Assembly: GCA_023375785.1 (NCBI GenBank)
Contig: SZWC01001177.1
Span: 219,766-283,765, forward strand
DNA from: Penium margaritaceum
Lineage: Eukaryota; Streptophyta; Zygnematophyceae; Desmidiales; Peniaceae
Direction: 5' to 3'
DNA: 64,000 nucleotides
In this document: piece after piece, positions 10,567-21,574 of the stretch
Layout: each line of letters opens with the position of its first letter
Position numbering within the stretch: position 1 is the stretch's first letter
Made by a program: the position numbers and the translations under genes
The notes under the pieces: model-generated
Told to the model about the DNA's origin: nothing
The model's input: only the letters and a program-made list of their open reading frames with translations
The model's database searches: none

Positions 10567-12406
10567 TTATGGCTCCCTCCCACGTAGCTCCATCCTTCTC
10601 CTGCGACGTCTCCTTGACAGTCTCAGGCTCCTCTTGCGCAAAGAACACTTGAGGCAACCCAGTCCAGGTGCCCTGCACGACATCGTACCGTTTTGGCGTC
10701 CTCCTTGCGTGTCCGCTTCTCCGGGGCTGCTACTATTGAGGCTGCTGATGCTGCTGCCACTGCTGCTGCTACTGTTGCCCTCTCGCGGCGCCACTTGCAC
10801 CGCTGGCCTGCTCCCCCTCCCTCGGGGACCGTGGAGATGCGGGCTCACTCCCCGTTTCCTCGTTCAGCTCCACTGCTGCCGGCGCTTCGGACTCATTGTC
10901 CGACTTGGCTGAATGCATATCAGCCGCTCCAACATCTCCTGGATGGTTCTTGCCGGCTGGAGCCAATGGGACGTCACCCTCTTTTGCGTCCTCCGGCGTC
11001 TCCCCCTCAAGGAGTGGCAGCCACTCCCCTCGCTTAAAGAGACTCGCATCTTTGTCCGTCCAACGGCTGTCCTTGTCAGACGTGACGTCTTGACTCTTCA
11101 CAATCTGCTGCCTCCGCTGGTCGAAGAGCCGGTACGCCTTGCTCCCGCTCTCGTACCCGACGAAGATGCACCGGCGAGTCTGCGGGTCCAGCTTGCCCCG
11201 CCCCTCTCGTGCCTGCACAAAAGCATGTGCAACACAAGCAAACGTGTGGAGGTGTGCCACAGTTGGCTTCCTCTCGCTCCACACTTCTTGTGGTGTCTTC
11301 CACACCTTGGACTCCGCGTTTTTTAGCGGCTTCGTTGGCGTTAGGTTCATGATGTACCCCGATGTCCGTGCCGCCTCACCCCAGTACCGCTGCGCGAGGC
11401 GGGCATCGCTCAACATGGACCGGACCATGTTGAGGATGGTGCGGTTCGCCCTCTCGGCAACGCAGTTCTGCTGCGGAGAGTGTCGCATAGTTTTCTGCCA
11501 CGAGATCCTTTTGCTCTTCATCCATGCCGAGCAGCCCTTGCACTCGCCGCCGTTGTCACTCCGGAACGCCTTCACCTTCATTGTTTGCCGCTCCACATCT
11601 GCCACAAGAAATCGTTCTTCCTCTTGATGATGTAGAGGTAGAGCTTGCGGCTCTAGTCGTCGATGAAGGTGACAAAGGAGCGCGCCCCACCAATGGAGGG
11701 CTCAAACGGTCCGCACACATCCGTGTGTACCACCTCCAACTTCGCCGATGTACGCATCCCTTTTGCAATCAAACGGCTGCCGTTTCGCCTTGCCCACCAC
11801 GCATGGCTTGCACACGTCATTGTTGGCTGCATCGAGGCCCTTGACTTCAAGGCCCTGCACCACTTCCTTCCTTGCCATGTCCCTCATAGCTGAGGGAGCA
11901 ATGTGACATAGGCGGCGGTGCCATAAGTCCAGATTTCCTTCATCCTTCATCACGAGGTTGACGGCGTCAGTCCTCACCGTATCGGCAAGAACCTTGGTAT
12001 GAAGAAGGTACAGGTCCTCCTCCCTCTTGCCATGTGCAATCACCTTGCCATCCCCCTCCTTCCGGATGATGGCCTCTTTCTTGTTGAAGAGTACCTCAAG
12101 TCCCTTGTCGGTAAGGCGGCTCACTGACAGCAGATTTGCCCCAAAGTTGGGCATGTGGAGCACATCGTAGATGGTGTACGGAATGACTTTCCCGTTTGCT
12201 ACCGACTCAATGCAAACATTGCCTTCGCTCGCGGCCAACTCTGTTTTGCCGTTGGCCACTGTCATGCGCCGCTCGGTGGCGCCGTAGGTGACGAACGCCG
12301 CCCGGTTGCATTGTGTGTGGTAACCTGATCCGGAGTTAATCACTGTGACTTCTGGATCTGTCAAGTCGGTAGACTCCTTGGCCATCATGGCTTGGGTGTC
12401 TTTCAT
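10567..12406 (-). pseudogene. Copia-3 protease, integrase and linker
   Basis: The minus-strand frame at 11,702-12,406 holds the protease region (VINSGSGYHTQC) and the pre-integrase block (LDLWHRRLCHI). 11,556-11,850 and 10,769-11,605 hold the integrase core (FVTFIDD, FRSDNGGECKG, QQNCVAERANRT). It runs into an acidic Glu/Ala/Ser-rich linker at 10,567-10,950. Fossil; few breaks. Confidence 0.92.
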
Positions 12407-13210
12407 CCCGCCCTTTCCGGGCTGGTCCGACTTCTTGTTGGGGCAATCGCATGCATAGTGGTCCTGTTTGCCACAGTTGTAGCACTCCCCCTTGTTGTCA
12501 CCTTTCTTGGTGCCCTGCTTGGTACCCTTCCCCTTCTTGCCTCCCCCTCCACCTTGAGGGCGGACGGCATAGGCGGAACTTGACGTTGCCTCGGACTCTC
12601 TCCCACCACGCTACATCCATTCGTTGTAGAAGTACTCAGCCACCTTCGGGTACTTCAGCTCATCGGCGGACCAGCCGCCTACGACGGTGATCATGGGACT
12701 CCAACTGTTCGGCAAGGCCAGAAGGAGGATCATGGCTTGCAGCTGAGGGTCAACCTTCCATCAGGTGGCTACGCACTCAGCAGTGAGGGACTCCGTCTGT
12801 TGCAGAATCTTCATGATGTCGTCGCCTTTGTTGGCTCGGAGGGTGATGAGCCTCTTGAAGACAAAGAACTGGTTAGCGCGGTTAGTGGACTAGTAGATGG
12901 TGCAGAGCTTCTTCCAGGCCTGCACGGCCTTCGTGCATCCTTGAATCAGTGCGCGCTGCGACGGAGCTAGCGGTAACACCAACAATGCAAACGCCTTCTT
13001 GTTGCGCTTCTTGTACTTGTCCACTTCTTCCGGCGTCATGATATCCGGAGGCGCGGTCTCTTCACCGTTGACCAGCTCAAGCAGGCCCTTGTCATCAAGG
13101 TAGACCTCAAACTGCCACCTCCACAAGGGGAAGCCGTTCCCATTAAACTTGGAGACGGCGCCAATGCTCTCTTGCTCGGTCGTTGCCATGGCGTGCGGCG
13201 GTAGCGTCAA
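12403..13210 (-). pseudogene. Copia-3 gag
   Basis: The minus-strand frame starts near 13,189 (MATTEQESIGAVSKFNG), with the DUF4219/UBN2-type gag opening (KFNGNGFPLWRWQFEVYL). Further down, near 12,430-12,480, a CCHC knuckle region (Cys codons in YNCGKQDHYACDC-like order) precedes protease. Only about 46 bp separate the 5' LTR from the frame start. Fossil; about one or two breaks. Confidence 0.88.
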
Positions 13211-13256
13211 CGATGTAGAGCTAGGGTCCTTCTAGGAATGTGGGCCCATAACCCTT

Positions 13257-13980
13257 TGTTGGCTCTAGTGAGTGTGGAGGCACCCTCAAGGATGCCTAGC
13301 TCTTACTGAAGCACGCTACCCGTCTTTGGGTAGCCAATGGACACCAATGGTGAAGAGTATGGAGCACAAGGATCACGGATGTGAGTGGGTAGAACACATC
13401 GTGTTTAGTAGATCTGAATCAAAACATGTTTTTGTAACTTAGCATAGTGAGATTAAATCAGATCCTTACATCATGCGATCTAAGCTTTCCAACGCATCCA
13501 AGCACGCCCAAAACGGAGCAGTAGAGCTCCTGCTACGGCCGTCGAAGTAACCCTTGGTGGAGCCGTCCACCTGGCCTTGCACTCTAGGCAATGGGAGGCG
13601 CTTCGACGATGACCCGTCGAAGCGCCTTTCATCGCCCAGAAGTCAAGGAGAAGTTCATTCTGGTCAAGGAGGTCCTTATGGTTACCTCATTCATGCCCCT
13701 GGTGCATTTGGAGGCCATTAGGAACGAACTCGGATCCCTGGCGGTGGAATATCCCGCCACCCATGGCGGGTACCAGATTCCACTTGCCCAACACCTGTTT
13801 TTCGCGCTAGGCTAACTTTCTGAATACTCACTCAAATCGAGCGATTCAAAACTAGATCCTGCATGGAGAAATCGAAGGAATCCAAATTTGAAGTCAGATC
13901 AGGTTTTCGACCACTCCTCAGCGGTCGAACCAGGGAATACAATCAACGGCACTCATGGCAAGGGGTACACCATGTCAACA
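13257..13980 (-). repeat. Copia-3 right (5') LTR
   Basis: 724 bp, TGTTGGCTCTAG to ATGTCAACA, partner of 8,289-9,019. To its left no initiator-Met type primer site is visible; the adjoining minus-strand sequence AAGGGTTATGGGCCC may be the primer site for another tRNA. Confidence 0.93.
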
Positions 13981-14262
13981 GGGGTCGCCGGCCCTGAGGG
14001 GCTGGCTGACACGGACGGGGCAGCCGGCCCGGAGGGGCTGGCGGACACGGACGGGGGAGCTGGCCCGGATGAGCTGGTGGGCACGGACAGGGAAGCCAGC
14101 CCTGCGGGGCTGGCAAACACGGACGGGGCAGCCGGCCCTGAGGGGCTTGCAGACACGGACGGAGCAGCCGACCATGACGGGCGGACACGGATGGGACAGC
14201 TGGCCTTGAGGGGCTGGCGGGCACAGATGGGGCAGCCATCGAAGGTGGGCTTGCGGGCGCAG
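13981..14262. repeat. 36-bp minisatellite, right part (linker of Copia-2)
   Basis: Continues the array interrupted at 8,288: about eight units around GACGGGGCAGCCGGCCC and GAGGGGCTGGCAGACACG. On the minus strand it codes the same 12-residue Ser/Pro/Ala unit. Confidence 0.88.
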
Positions 14263-14299
14263 ACAATGGAACGCCCAGACGTGGTGAGACGGAGGACGG

Positions 14300-15862
14300 A
14301 CCCACCACTCCTCCACGCGAGGGGAGGAACATCAACACACAGGAGCGTACAAAGTTGTAGGGAAATTGGTCCTCAAAGAAGAGGGCATCGCGGGACTCAA
14401 CAATGCAGGATCAAGTGGGATCCTAAAAACGCCAGGCGTTTGACTGACGGGAGAAGCAGAGGAAGGTGCATGGGCGACCGCGAGGCTCGAGTTTGCCACC
14501 CTGGTGCATGGTAGGCACCCACACGATGGCTACGCAGCCCCAGACACGAGCCGGGCGCAAGTCGGCGCGTTCTCCACTCTAGTGTTGGTATGGGATGGAC
14601 TGACGAGGAATGGGTCCATGGGGAATCTGGTTCCAGACCCACGTCATGTAGCTCATGACCTCGAAGTAGAAGCTGTCAGAGATGCTGGATTCAACGTATA
14701 TGGTGCGGACGGCGTCGGCCATGGTGCGGTTCCATTGCTCAGAGACGCCATTCTGGGGTGGCATGTAAGGCGCCAACGTCTCATGATGGACACCATGGGA
14801 GGCAAGGAAAAGGGTGGTCGACCCCAAAAACTCACCGCCGCGATCGGAGTGGAAGCGGCAGACGGAGCGACCACACATACGTTCAGCGCGGACAAGGTTG
14901 TACCGAATGGTGGGAGTAACATCGCTTTTTTGCCGCAGGTAGAAGACCCAGCGATAGCGAGAGTAGTCGGCCGTAAGGGTCAAAGCGTAACGATCTTGCT
15001 CGCTGACGGACTGTGTCGGGAGAGGACCCATGAAATCACAGTGAACGAGGTCGAGCGGGGCAGACGCTTGAGAGGCAGAGAGGGGGTGGGTGGAACGGTG
15101 TATATTGCCTTGAGTGTAATCGATGCACTTAGTGGGACACGGCAGAGGAAAGGAGGCTGAGTCAAGACCCGTGGCTGGCTGTGTGCAAAGCATGCTATCA
15201 ACAACGATAGAGTGGATGTGACAGAGGCGGCAATGCAAGAACTGCATGTGTTGTGGAGACAATGTGCTGGTGACGGACACATGGCCAGTGTCAGTTGACG
15301 AACAGGAGACAGAGGTGGGAACAGACAGGCGCGATACATGCCTTAAGCTGCCGCGGGCGGTGGCATGCAGAACGACATGACCGGACGGACGTAACGACAC
15401 AGTGCCCACACCATGGGAATGCAGAACGTCCATGCACATGCAATTGAGGGAGGTGACAGACAGGAGGCTGACCTCAAGGCCTGGGATGAAGAGAACATCA
15501 GTCAAGAAGACATCACCTGCTGGACCACGGAAACGAACAACGCCGACACCACGAACGGGCAATACCTGGCCAGATCCCGCTCGAACCCCGGTGACATCGG
15601 TGACGGGACCAAGAACACTGAAGGCCTTGCGCAAGGCCGTCTTGTGATGCGTGGCCTCGGGGTCCATGATCCAGGTCTTGGACGGATCCTGGACCAGTGT
15701 GGCCAGGTCGCTGACAGTCACATGGCAATGGGTGAGCAACGCTGATGAATTGGACGGAGGCGCCAACCGTCTAGCCAAGCGACAGCGAGAGGATAGGGCA
15801 TGGCAGAGGACGGGACAGACGAGGATAGAGGACATGACCGTAGCACCGACTCTAACATGCAA
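14300..15862 (-). pseudogene. Copia-2 protease, pre-integrase and integrase
   Basis: One long minus-strand frame (14,579-15,862) holds the protease region (WIMDPEATHHKTAL), pre-integrase (FLHCRLCHIHS), and integrase core (LVHCDFMGPLP, LTADYSRYRW, FHSDRGGEF, PQNGVSEQWNRT). The integrase C-terminal part runs on to about 14,300. Fossil; this is one of its better-kept stretches. Confidence 0.9.
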
Positions 15863-17106
15863 GGCGGAGAGGGCCTAGCGACAGCGCAACTTGCACTTCC
15901 CTGGGGAGGAGGGCGAGGAAGGCCGAGTTGGAAGGCAATGAACTGCTCTAGCTGGCGCTCGCGGGCGGAGGGTCCAACGGAGTAGCCCAACTGCGGTGTG
16001 ATGGTGTCGGAGTCCAGGAAGGGAAAGAAAGGCGCCGGAGACGGAGTAGCGTGTGCGGACGGTTGTGGAGGAAGTTGCGAGGAGGTTGTAACGGGTGGTG
16101 CGGATGTAACAGGAGCAGCGATGGTCATGGCACTGGTGACAAGGCGGCGTTCGCGCTGGCGACGCATTGTGGTGATGACACGAGCCTCGTTAGTCGGGAG
16201 TGGACACGTGTACCACCCATGTCCTGACTGGCCACAGTTGTGGCAGATGAGGCTGGCATTGCCTAATCCGGAAGTCTGTTACTGAGTCCCTTTACCGTTC
16301 TTGCCCTGCCGCTTCTTCTTGCCAGATGAGGGGGCGTCAGAAGATGCTTCTGCTGCTGGGGCGACGACAGTCATTGAGTCGACGGCAGGAGAGGCGACGA
16401 CAGGGGAGACGAGGGACTCCGTGCGATGGATGTGCGACTCGTGATGGGCTTCCTTGATGCGGAGAAATTGCTCGTACGCCTAGGGCATGAGGGTACCCTG
16501 GGTAGCCATCGCCGCAAGAACATCATGGGAGTAGTGGACAAAGACGTCGGAGAAGGTGGTGGTGGCGCTGCACTTTATGGTGAGGAGCGCGGAGAGAGGG
16601 GGTGGCGTGGCGTCTTCAAGGCGGCGGATAAGATCATCTACACTATGCCAATAGGAGGTGACCGTCTTGGTCTCCGTCATGCGAAGGGAGTTGAACTCCA
16701 GGAGCACGCGGCTGGTATCGACATCACTCAACAGGAGATAAGGGCACATGAGTACGTGCTAGATTGCTGCTGGGTCAAGGAGGGCACCAGTGGTGGGATT
16801 GCCGAGGAAGGGCTCAAGGGCAAGGCTTATGGCTGGAGGGGCTACAAGGACGAGAGCACAAACGGCACAACGGGCGTCGTAGACCTGGTCGGCCTGGGTG
16901 GTGTCAATGGGCAGGACGTACAAGGGCCACAGAGTTTTGCCCTGTGCCGAGATCCGGAAGCTGAGCTCCCAGCTCCGGAACTGGTCGCCACCCTCAAGCA
17001 GCGGCGGGGGGGTTTCGAAGTCCTTTGGCCTGCGGCCGGCACCTAGTGTGGGGCCTAGGACTGACATCATCATCTTCTGTTGGCGTAGGGTGTGTTGCCG
17101 CGCCAC
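15718..17106 (-). pseudogene. Copia-2 gag
   Basis: The minus-strand frames at 16,759-17,106 (start MARQHTLRQQKMMMS, then RPKDFETPPP and FRSWELSFRIS), 16,480-16,749 and 15,718-16,167 make up gag. A CCHC knuckle (CHNCGQSGHGWYTC) lies near 16,215-16,255. The same block order is seen in Copia-6 gag. Fossil; several breaks. Confidence 0.88.
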
Positions 17107-18971
17107 GTATTGTGTGGAAAAAGAAACCGCAGGGCTCGCATATCCTGGTGGGGTGAACAGTGCTTGCTGACGTTGGTGCGGCTGCTACAGCAGCGTCTGT
17201 TGCTGCAACAGTGGCGGCTGCTGATGCTGCTCCGGCGGCGGCGGCTGCTAATGCTGCTGCTGCGATTGCTACAGTGGCGGGGGTGGCGGTAGCTGTTGTG
17301 CTGCTAGGTGCTGTGTCAGCACTGCGAGCTGCTGGCGCAAAGCGACGAGCGGATCTGTCGAGTCACAGGGACCGACGACAGAGCTTACAGGGTGTTGGCG
17401 TTACTGCAACTCTTGGTGCTGTTGTTGCTGCTGCTCCTGCTGCTGGTGCTGCTCCTGCTGGTTCTGCTCTTGTTGCTGCTGCTCTTGCTGCTGCTCCTAC
17501 TACTGTTGCTGCTGCTACTGCTAATTCTGCTGCTGTTGCTGCTGCAGCTGCTGCAGCTGCTGCACGAAAGAGGGACGAGGGGTCCCCCACCAGAGGAGGA
17601 CCCCTCCCCATTGGGGCTTGTGGCCATGTTTGATGGCCCCCTTTGTTTTGCCCTCCTATGTTTCTTTTTCTGTTTTTTTTGTTTTTTTTTTCTCTTTATG
17701 CTGTTGATGTTAGTAGTGACGCTAGCAGTGATGTCAGCTTGAGATGGTTGACTTTAGCAGGTACTACTGCGTTATCTGTAGAGGTTTTTTTTTGTTGATG
17801 ATGTCAGTAGTGATGTCAGCAATGACATTAGCTGGAATGTTGCTGATGTCAGCAATGACTATTGCTGAAGCTGCTGTTGTGTCCCCCACAAGATACTAGC
17901 TAGTGTTGACATGGCTCTTGCTATTGCTACTGCTGCTGCTGCCGCTGCTACTGCTACTATTGCTGCTGCTGCTGCTGCTGATTTGCTGCTGTAGCTACTG
18001 CTGCTGTTGTTGCTGAAATAGCTGCGGCTGCTGCTGCTGCTGTTGCTCACATTGCTGCGGCTGCTGGTGTTGTTGCTACTATTGGGGCTGTAGCAGCCAC
18101 TTCTGCTGCTACTATTGCTGGGCTTTTGGGCACTGCTCTGACTGCTGTGGCGGCTACATCGGTCGTGATGGCAGCAGCAGTTGCTGCAAAAACACCTGTG
18201 GGATGGGGGATTCTCTTCCTTTTCTCTCTTTCTTGGTTGTACAGCGAGCTCGCTGTTTGCTGCGAGCCGTGAGCAGGAAGCAGCGAGCTCGCTGCTCGCT
18301 GCCCGCTGGTTGCTACGGGCCGCGAGCAGCAAGCCCGCTGCTCGCAGCTCGCAGCTCGCTGCAGGTAGCGGGCTGCGAGCAGCTGCAGCTGTTGCCGCTC
18401 CTGTTGCGAGCTGCAGTTGCTCCTGCAGCTGCTGCTGGTGCTGCTTGCTGTAGGCTGCCGCTGGCTGCTGCTCGTTGTTGCTACTGCTGTAGCTGGCTTC
18501 CACTGCTGCTCGCCACTAGCTGCTTCTTGCTGATGTTGCTACTGCTGCTACACCCTGCTGTTGCTGCAAGGTGCTGTGGGCTGCTGCTGCTACAAGCTGA
18601 CACGAGCTGCTGCTGCTGCTGGCTGTTGCTGCTAAGCACAGTTGTTGCTGGCTGCTGCTGCCACTGCTCGCTGCTGCTGCAGGCTGTTGCCGCTTGCAGC
18701 ACGATCACACCTGGTCAACGTGTGTAGTTGTCGCGATGCCTAACGTCGCTGGCCGCTCACCTCCTCGCGTCACGCGTGGGGGTGAGTGCTGCCGGAACAT
18801 TTCGGCAGCATTTCCCTTGGCCCAGTGGCCGCGGGGAGAATTTTAGCTTTGCCACCAGGCCGGTCAATGCTGCCGGAGAAAATCCGGCAGCATTTCCCCT
18901 GCACTGGCGCGTATGGGGGTCCGCCGGTGTTGTGTGGCACCTGTACGCTTGTCTTTTGCTGCTGCTGCTAG
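17107..18971 (-). other. Copia-2 5' leader, CTG/GCT-rich low complexity, no gene
   Basis: 1.9 kb without a recognisable protein. 17,160-17,560 and 17,900-18,180 are CTG/CAG-type triplet runs, 17,640-17,700 is T-rich, 18,230-18,420 alternates GCTCGC and GCGAGC, and 18,420-18,700 is again CTG-rich. The long frames here (poly-Leu, poly-Ala, poly-Ser) are composition artefacts. Copia-6 has the same succession at 48,464-50,273. Confidence 0.75.
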
Positions 18972-18988
18972 GCTCTGACCATGATACC
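18972..18988 (-). promoter_or_regulatory. Primer-site-like sequence of Copia-2
   Basis: The minus strand reads GGTATCATGGTCAGAGC next to the LTR end. The Copia-6 counterpart reads GGTATTAGAACCAGAGC. Both contain the two halves of the initiator-Met type site GGTATCAGAGC. Confidence 0.55.
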
Positions 18989-19841
18989 AAGCTGGAAATT
19001 CTAGGCAGCAGGTTGGGGCAGCAGCGTTGTTGATGGAGTGTGCTGGCTTCCACGCTCGTAGCTTAGTCTGCTGCCCCCTCAGCCAGCTGCTCTAGAGTCT
19101 ATTTGGATGCTTTGGGGTTGTTACTCAGAAATGCGTGTTCCAGTGTTAGCGCCAGAAAGCAGCTGAAAATTGGAAGTAACGGATTAGGAGTGAAGAATGA
19201 GCAACAATGGGAGACCCCTCCATGTTCGAGCTCCCCCCCCAGCTCTGTAGAGCTTGCTACTCAGCTATACAGCCAATCAGAAAACAGTCCTAGACCTATT
19301 TTCTGGCAGGCAGGGTTTTCTCGGTGAGCCCTGCCAGACGGCCGACAGCCCAAAACCCGAGCGTCGTATGTTTTGCCTGAAAACTGGACCATACCATAAT
19401 ACCGACGATGCAGACGCAGTCGTGCGGTCAAAAACAGCTAGAAAAATAGTAGCAAAGAGTTATGACTGCCCGAACCCAGGCAGTGCCTACAGTGATGCAT
19501 TGCCCCAAACAGTACCACGCAACATGAAACATGGACCCTAGGCAGAGGATGACGCTACAGATGCAATAGCACAGTCAGGTCCAGTGCCGCAAACACGCAG
19601 ACAGCCTTTGCGGTGGTAGTGACCTCTGGCGGCTTGACCACCAAGGAGGCATGCCGATGGAGCTGAGCACGTTGACGCAGGGAGGAGGCTCCAGCGAACT
19701 GCATGTAGGCCTCAGCGTGCGTCGGCTCCAACGGACGACACTCCAACGGCGTCAAGTCTCGCCGTCAGTCATCTGCACGCCGATGTACACAATCCGAGAG
19801 GACACAACAGAGCGCAATTAGAGAGGCGGTAAGAACCAACA
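18989..19841 (-). repeat. Copia-2 right (5') LTR, type A
   Basis: 853 bp. The right end is AACCAACA (minus-strand start TGTTGGTT). The left end CTGG block (18,992) matches the LTR starts at 37,878 and 50,291. It aligns over its length with both Copia-6 LTRs. Confidence 0.85.
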
Positions 19842-20229
19842 CATCGAATGTGAGAGCATGCATTGAGGAGAGCACGATATGATGAATGGTGCTTCAAAAG
19901 GTTTAGAGACAGTGAGAAACACTTGAAAATGTAGAAGTCAAAGCTACAAAATCAAGTAAGCAAGGAATACCTATTCCCAAACGAAGCATGCACCTTTTCA
20001 CTTTTCCGCCAAGCCAATAAGAAAACTCACCTACTGTTTTACCGCTTAAATTCATACCACTTATCACCAAAGTGTTTTTTCTATGACTAATTGGACCACC
20101 CGGGAACAAATTATTGACGTTACCTGGCAGTTTCCTACGTTAATGGTGTGTGACGAGGCCGGTGAGCATGAGAGAGCATGAGGCACACCATGGATGCGGT
20201 GAAAGCTTGCCTTAGAACTCACGATACAC
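19842..20229. other. Unassigned spacer
   Basis: 388 bp between the Copia-2 LTR and the Copia-4 LTR. It is less GC-rich than its surroundings. A 68-codon minus frame (19,903-20,109) has no motif I know. No RNA gene or repeat is apparent. It may be the sequence into which the elements inserted. Confidence 0.5.
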
Positions 20230-20638
20230 CAAGACAGTTAGAGTAAGGGAAGCGAGCGAGCTAAGCACCGGTGAGCACGCACCCACGCCGAGCATCACGC
20301 TTGGGTGAGCAAATGCCGCCACCCGGGGGTCGAGCCCGACCATTCGGACTAAACCAAGGGTGGCTACTCACCAGTGCACGGTCCAGTCTGGCATGGTGGC
20401 CCCCTAAGGATCAGCCCTGGGAAATATGCAACTCCTTCAAAACACTCAAAGGCAAGAAAGTATGATGCAGGGCACGGCAGTGAGAATGTACGAACCCTAG
20501 CATCTACCGCATCACAGAATCATAGAAAGTCATGCAATGGCCATGTATGCGCCAGAGGACACTTCTGAGTCCAGCAGGAGCTTCATAACGCCAGAGGCTC
20601 TAGTCAAAGTGGGCCCGCATGACGTCTCTCCAAGGAAG
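20230..20638 (-). repeat. Copia-4 left (3') LTR, outer part
   Basis: Aligns with 27,492-27,893 from CAAGACAGTTAGAG to GACGTCTCTCCA. The rest of this LTR resumes at 21,384 after the solo LTR insertion. The joined length of about 500 bp equals the right LTR (496 bp). Confidence 0.85.
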
Positions 20639-21383
20639 TATTGATGTGTGTGGCTTCCACCTGTCACGAGTGATGGCCAGGAGAGCAACGGTAGAGGAGA
20701 GTGCGATGACATGGTCTTCGATGCGGACCTTGGAGGTAGCGGAGCTGACCGATGACTGCCCCAGCGTCATGGATGCTATCTTGGACCTCTTGCATTTTTT
20801 CTACAGTCTATCCTTGATGCAAACGTAGCTGGCGCCGGAGCACCGAGGAGTGGTGGCTCCATCCACCTGCAGCTGCCAGAGAGCTGCCACGAAGCCATGG
20901 GTGCTTGCCGGGGTGCTTTGCGGTTTTTTTGCAGACACCAGAGTTTCCTCTGTGGACTAGCTCTGGAGTCCGATTTGCATTTTCTGCATTGTCTGTCCAC
21001 TGATCGGTGCCGGACTGATGTGTGTGACCAGTCATAGCGTATGGCTGAAGATTTTGCATCTCTAGTTTTAGACAGTGTAGGGTTCTGATTTGTCTACGTA
21101 GAGTTACGGCCAAAACAATGTTTTTGGGCCTGTTTTAGGATAGACTTTGAAGTGCTGCGTGCGACACCCATCGTGGGCCGCGGCAGGTATTTATGCTGTG
21201 GACTTGTAATTTGTTATTTCTCTCTGCATGTGTCTATTAATGGAAGCACATTTGACACAGTGTCGTGTCGTCTAGCCAAACCCTTGCCGTTTCATGTCCG
21301 ACCCGTGTTGTCGCCGCGAGTTGACTAAGCGCCGACGCTTAGTTGCTGGCAAGCGTTCTAGGAAGCTTCCTACAATCTTCTCA
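20639..21383 (+). mobile_element. Solo LTR (type B) inside the Copia-4 LTR
   Basis: 745 bp from TATTGATGTG to CTTCTCA, absent from the equivalent place in the right LTR (27,893). It is flanked by GGAAG (20,634-20,638) and AGAAG (21,384-21,388), a 5-bp target duplication with one mismatch. It shares with the Copia-5 LTRs the block GTTACGGCCAAAACA (near 21,102) and the end block CTAGGAAGCTTCC. No internal coding part is present. Confidence 0.85.
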
Positions 21384-21474
21384 AGAAGGCCATTGTCCTT
21401 TAATCTGTACATGTGTGTGCAGAGTGTGGGAGACAAGATGGCATAGAGCTGTGAGTGCCCAATAAACTCCAACA
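21384..21474 (-). repeat. Copia-4 left (3') LTR, inner part
   Basis: Aligns with 27,889-27,987 (AAGGCCATTGTC to CAACA). It ends in CAACA, so the LTR starts TGTTGGAG on the minus strand. Confidence 0.85.
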
Positions 21475-21574
21475 CTCTCCAATGACCCGCAGGCAAGCAA
21501 CCCACACACATGAGGAGAAAAACAAGAAGGGGTAAACAGAAGTACCAGAGATGCACCATGCAAATCAACTTGGG

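Larger units (their letters stand above)
8289..13980 (-). mobile_element. Copia-3, structurally complete Copia element nested in Copia-2
   Basis: A 5.7-kb minus-strand Copia with both LTRs, a purine tract, gag, protease, integrase, reverse transcriptase and RNase H in order. Flanks are AGGGA (8,284-8,288) and GGGGT (13,981-13,985), an imperfect 5-bp target duplication inside a G-rich minisatellite. All parts are present but it carries a handful of breaks. LTR divergence of about 8-9% (hand estimate) makes it old, yet younger than Copia-2. It is a different lineage from Copia-2: the leader is only about 50-70 bp and gag is of the UBN2/DUF4219 type. Confidence 0.92.
5230..19841 (-). mobile_element. 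Copia-2, near full-length Copia fossil interrupted by Copia-3
   Basis: Minus-strand Copia element. From right to left: 5' LTR (18,989-19,841), primer-site-like sequence (18,972-18,988), long CTG-rich leader, gag (15,718-17,106), protease and integrase (14,300-15,862), minisatellite linker (13,981-14,262 continuing at 8,047-8,288), reverse transcriptase and RNase H (6,047-7,874), purine tract and 3' LTR (5,230-6,034). Without the 5.7-kb Copia-3 insert it is about 8.9 kb, matching Copia-6. It is broken, with roughly ten breaks, and is older than the element inside it. Confidence 0.85.

Noticed and set aside
10567-10912. Plus-strand Leu-rich 203-codon frame as a membrane protein
   Set aside because: It is the complement of the acidic, Ser/Gly-rich linker of Copia-3, whose minus frame continues from integrase.
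17160-18700. Long Ala-, Leu-, Ser- or Gln-rich open frames on both strands
   Set aside because: They overlap in several frames and follow CTG/CAG triplet runs in the Copia-2 leader. They have no motif, and the same occurs at 48,600-50,050. Composition artefact.
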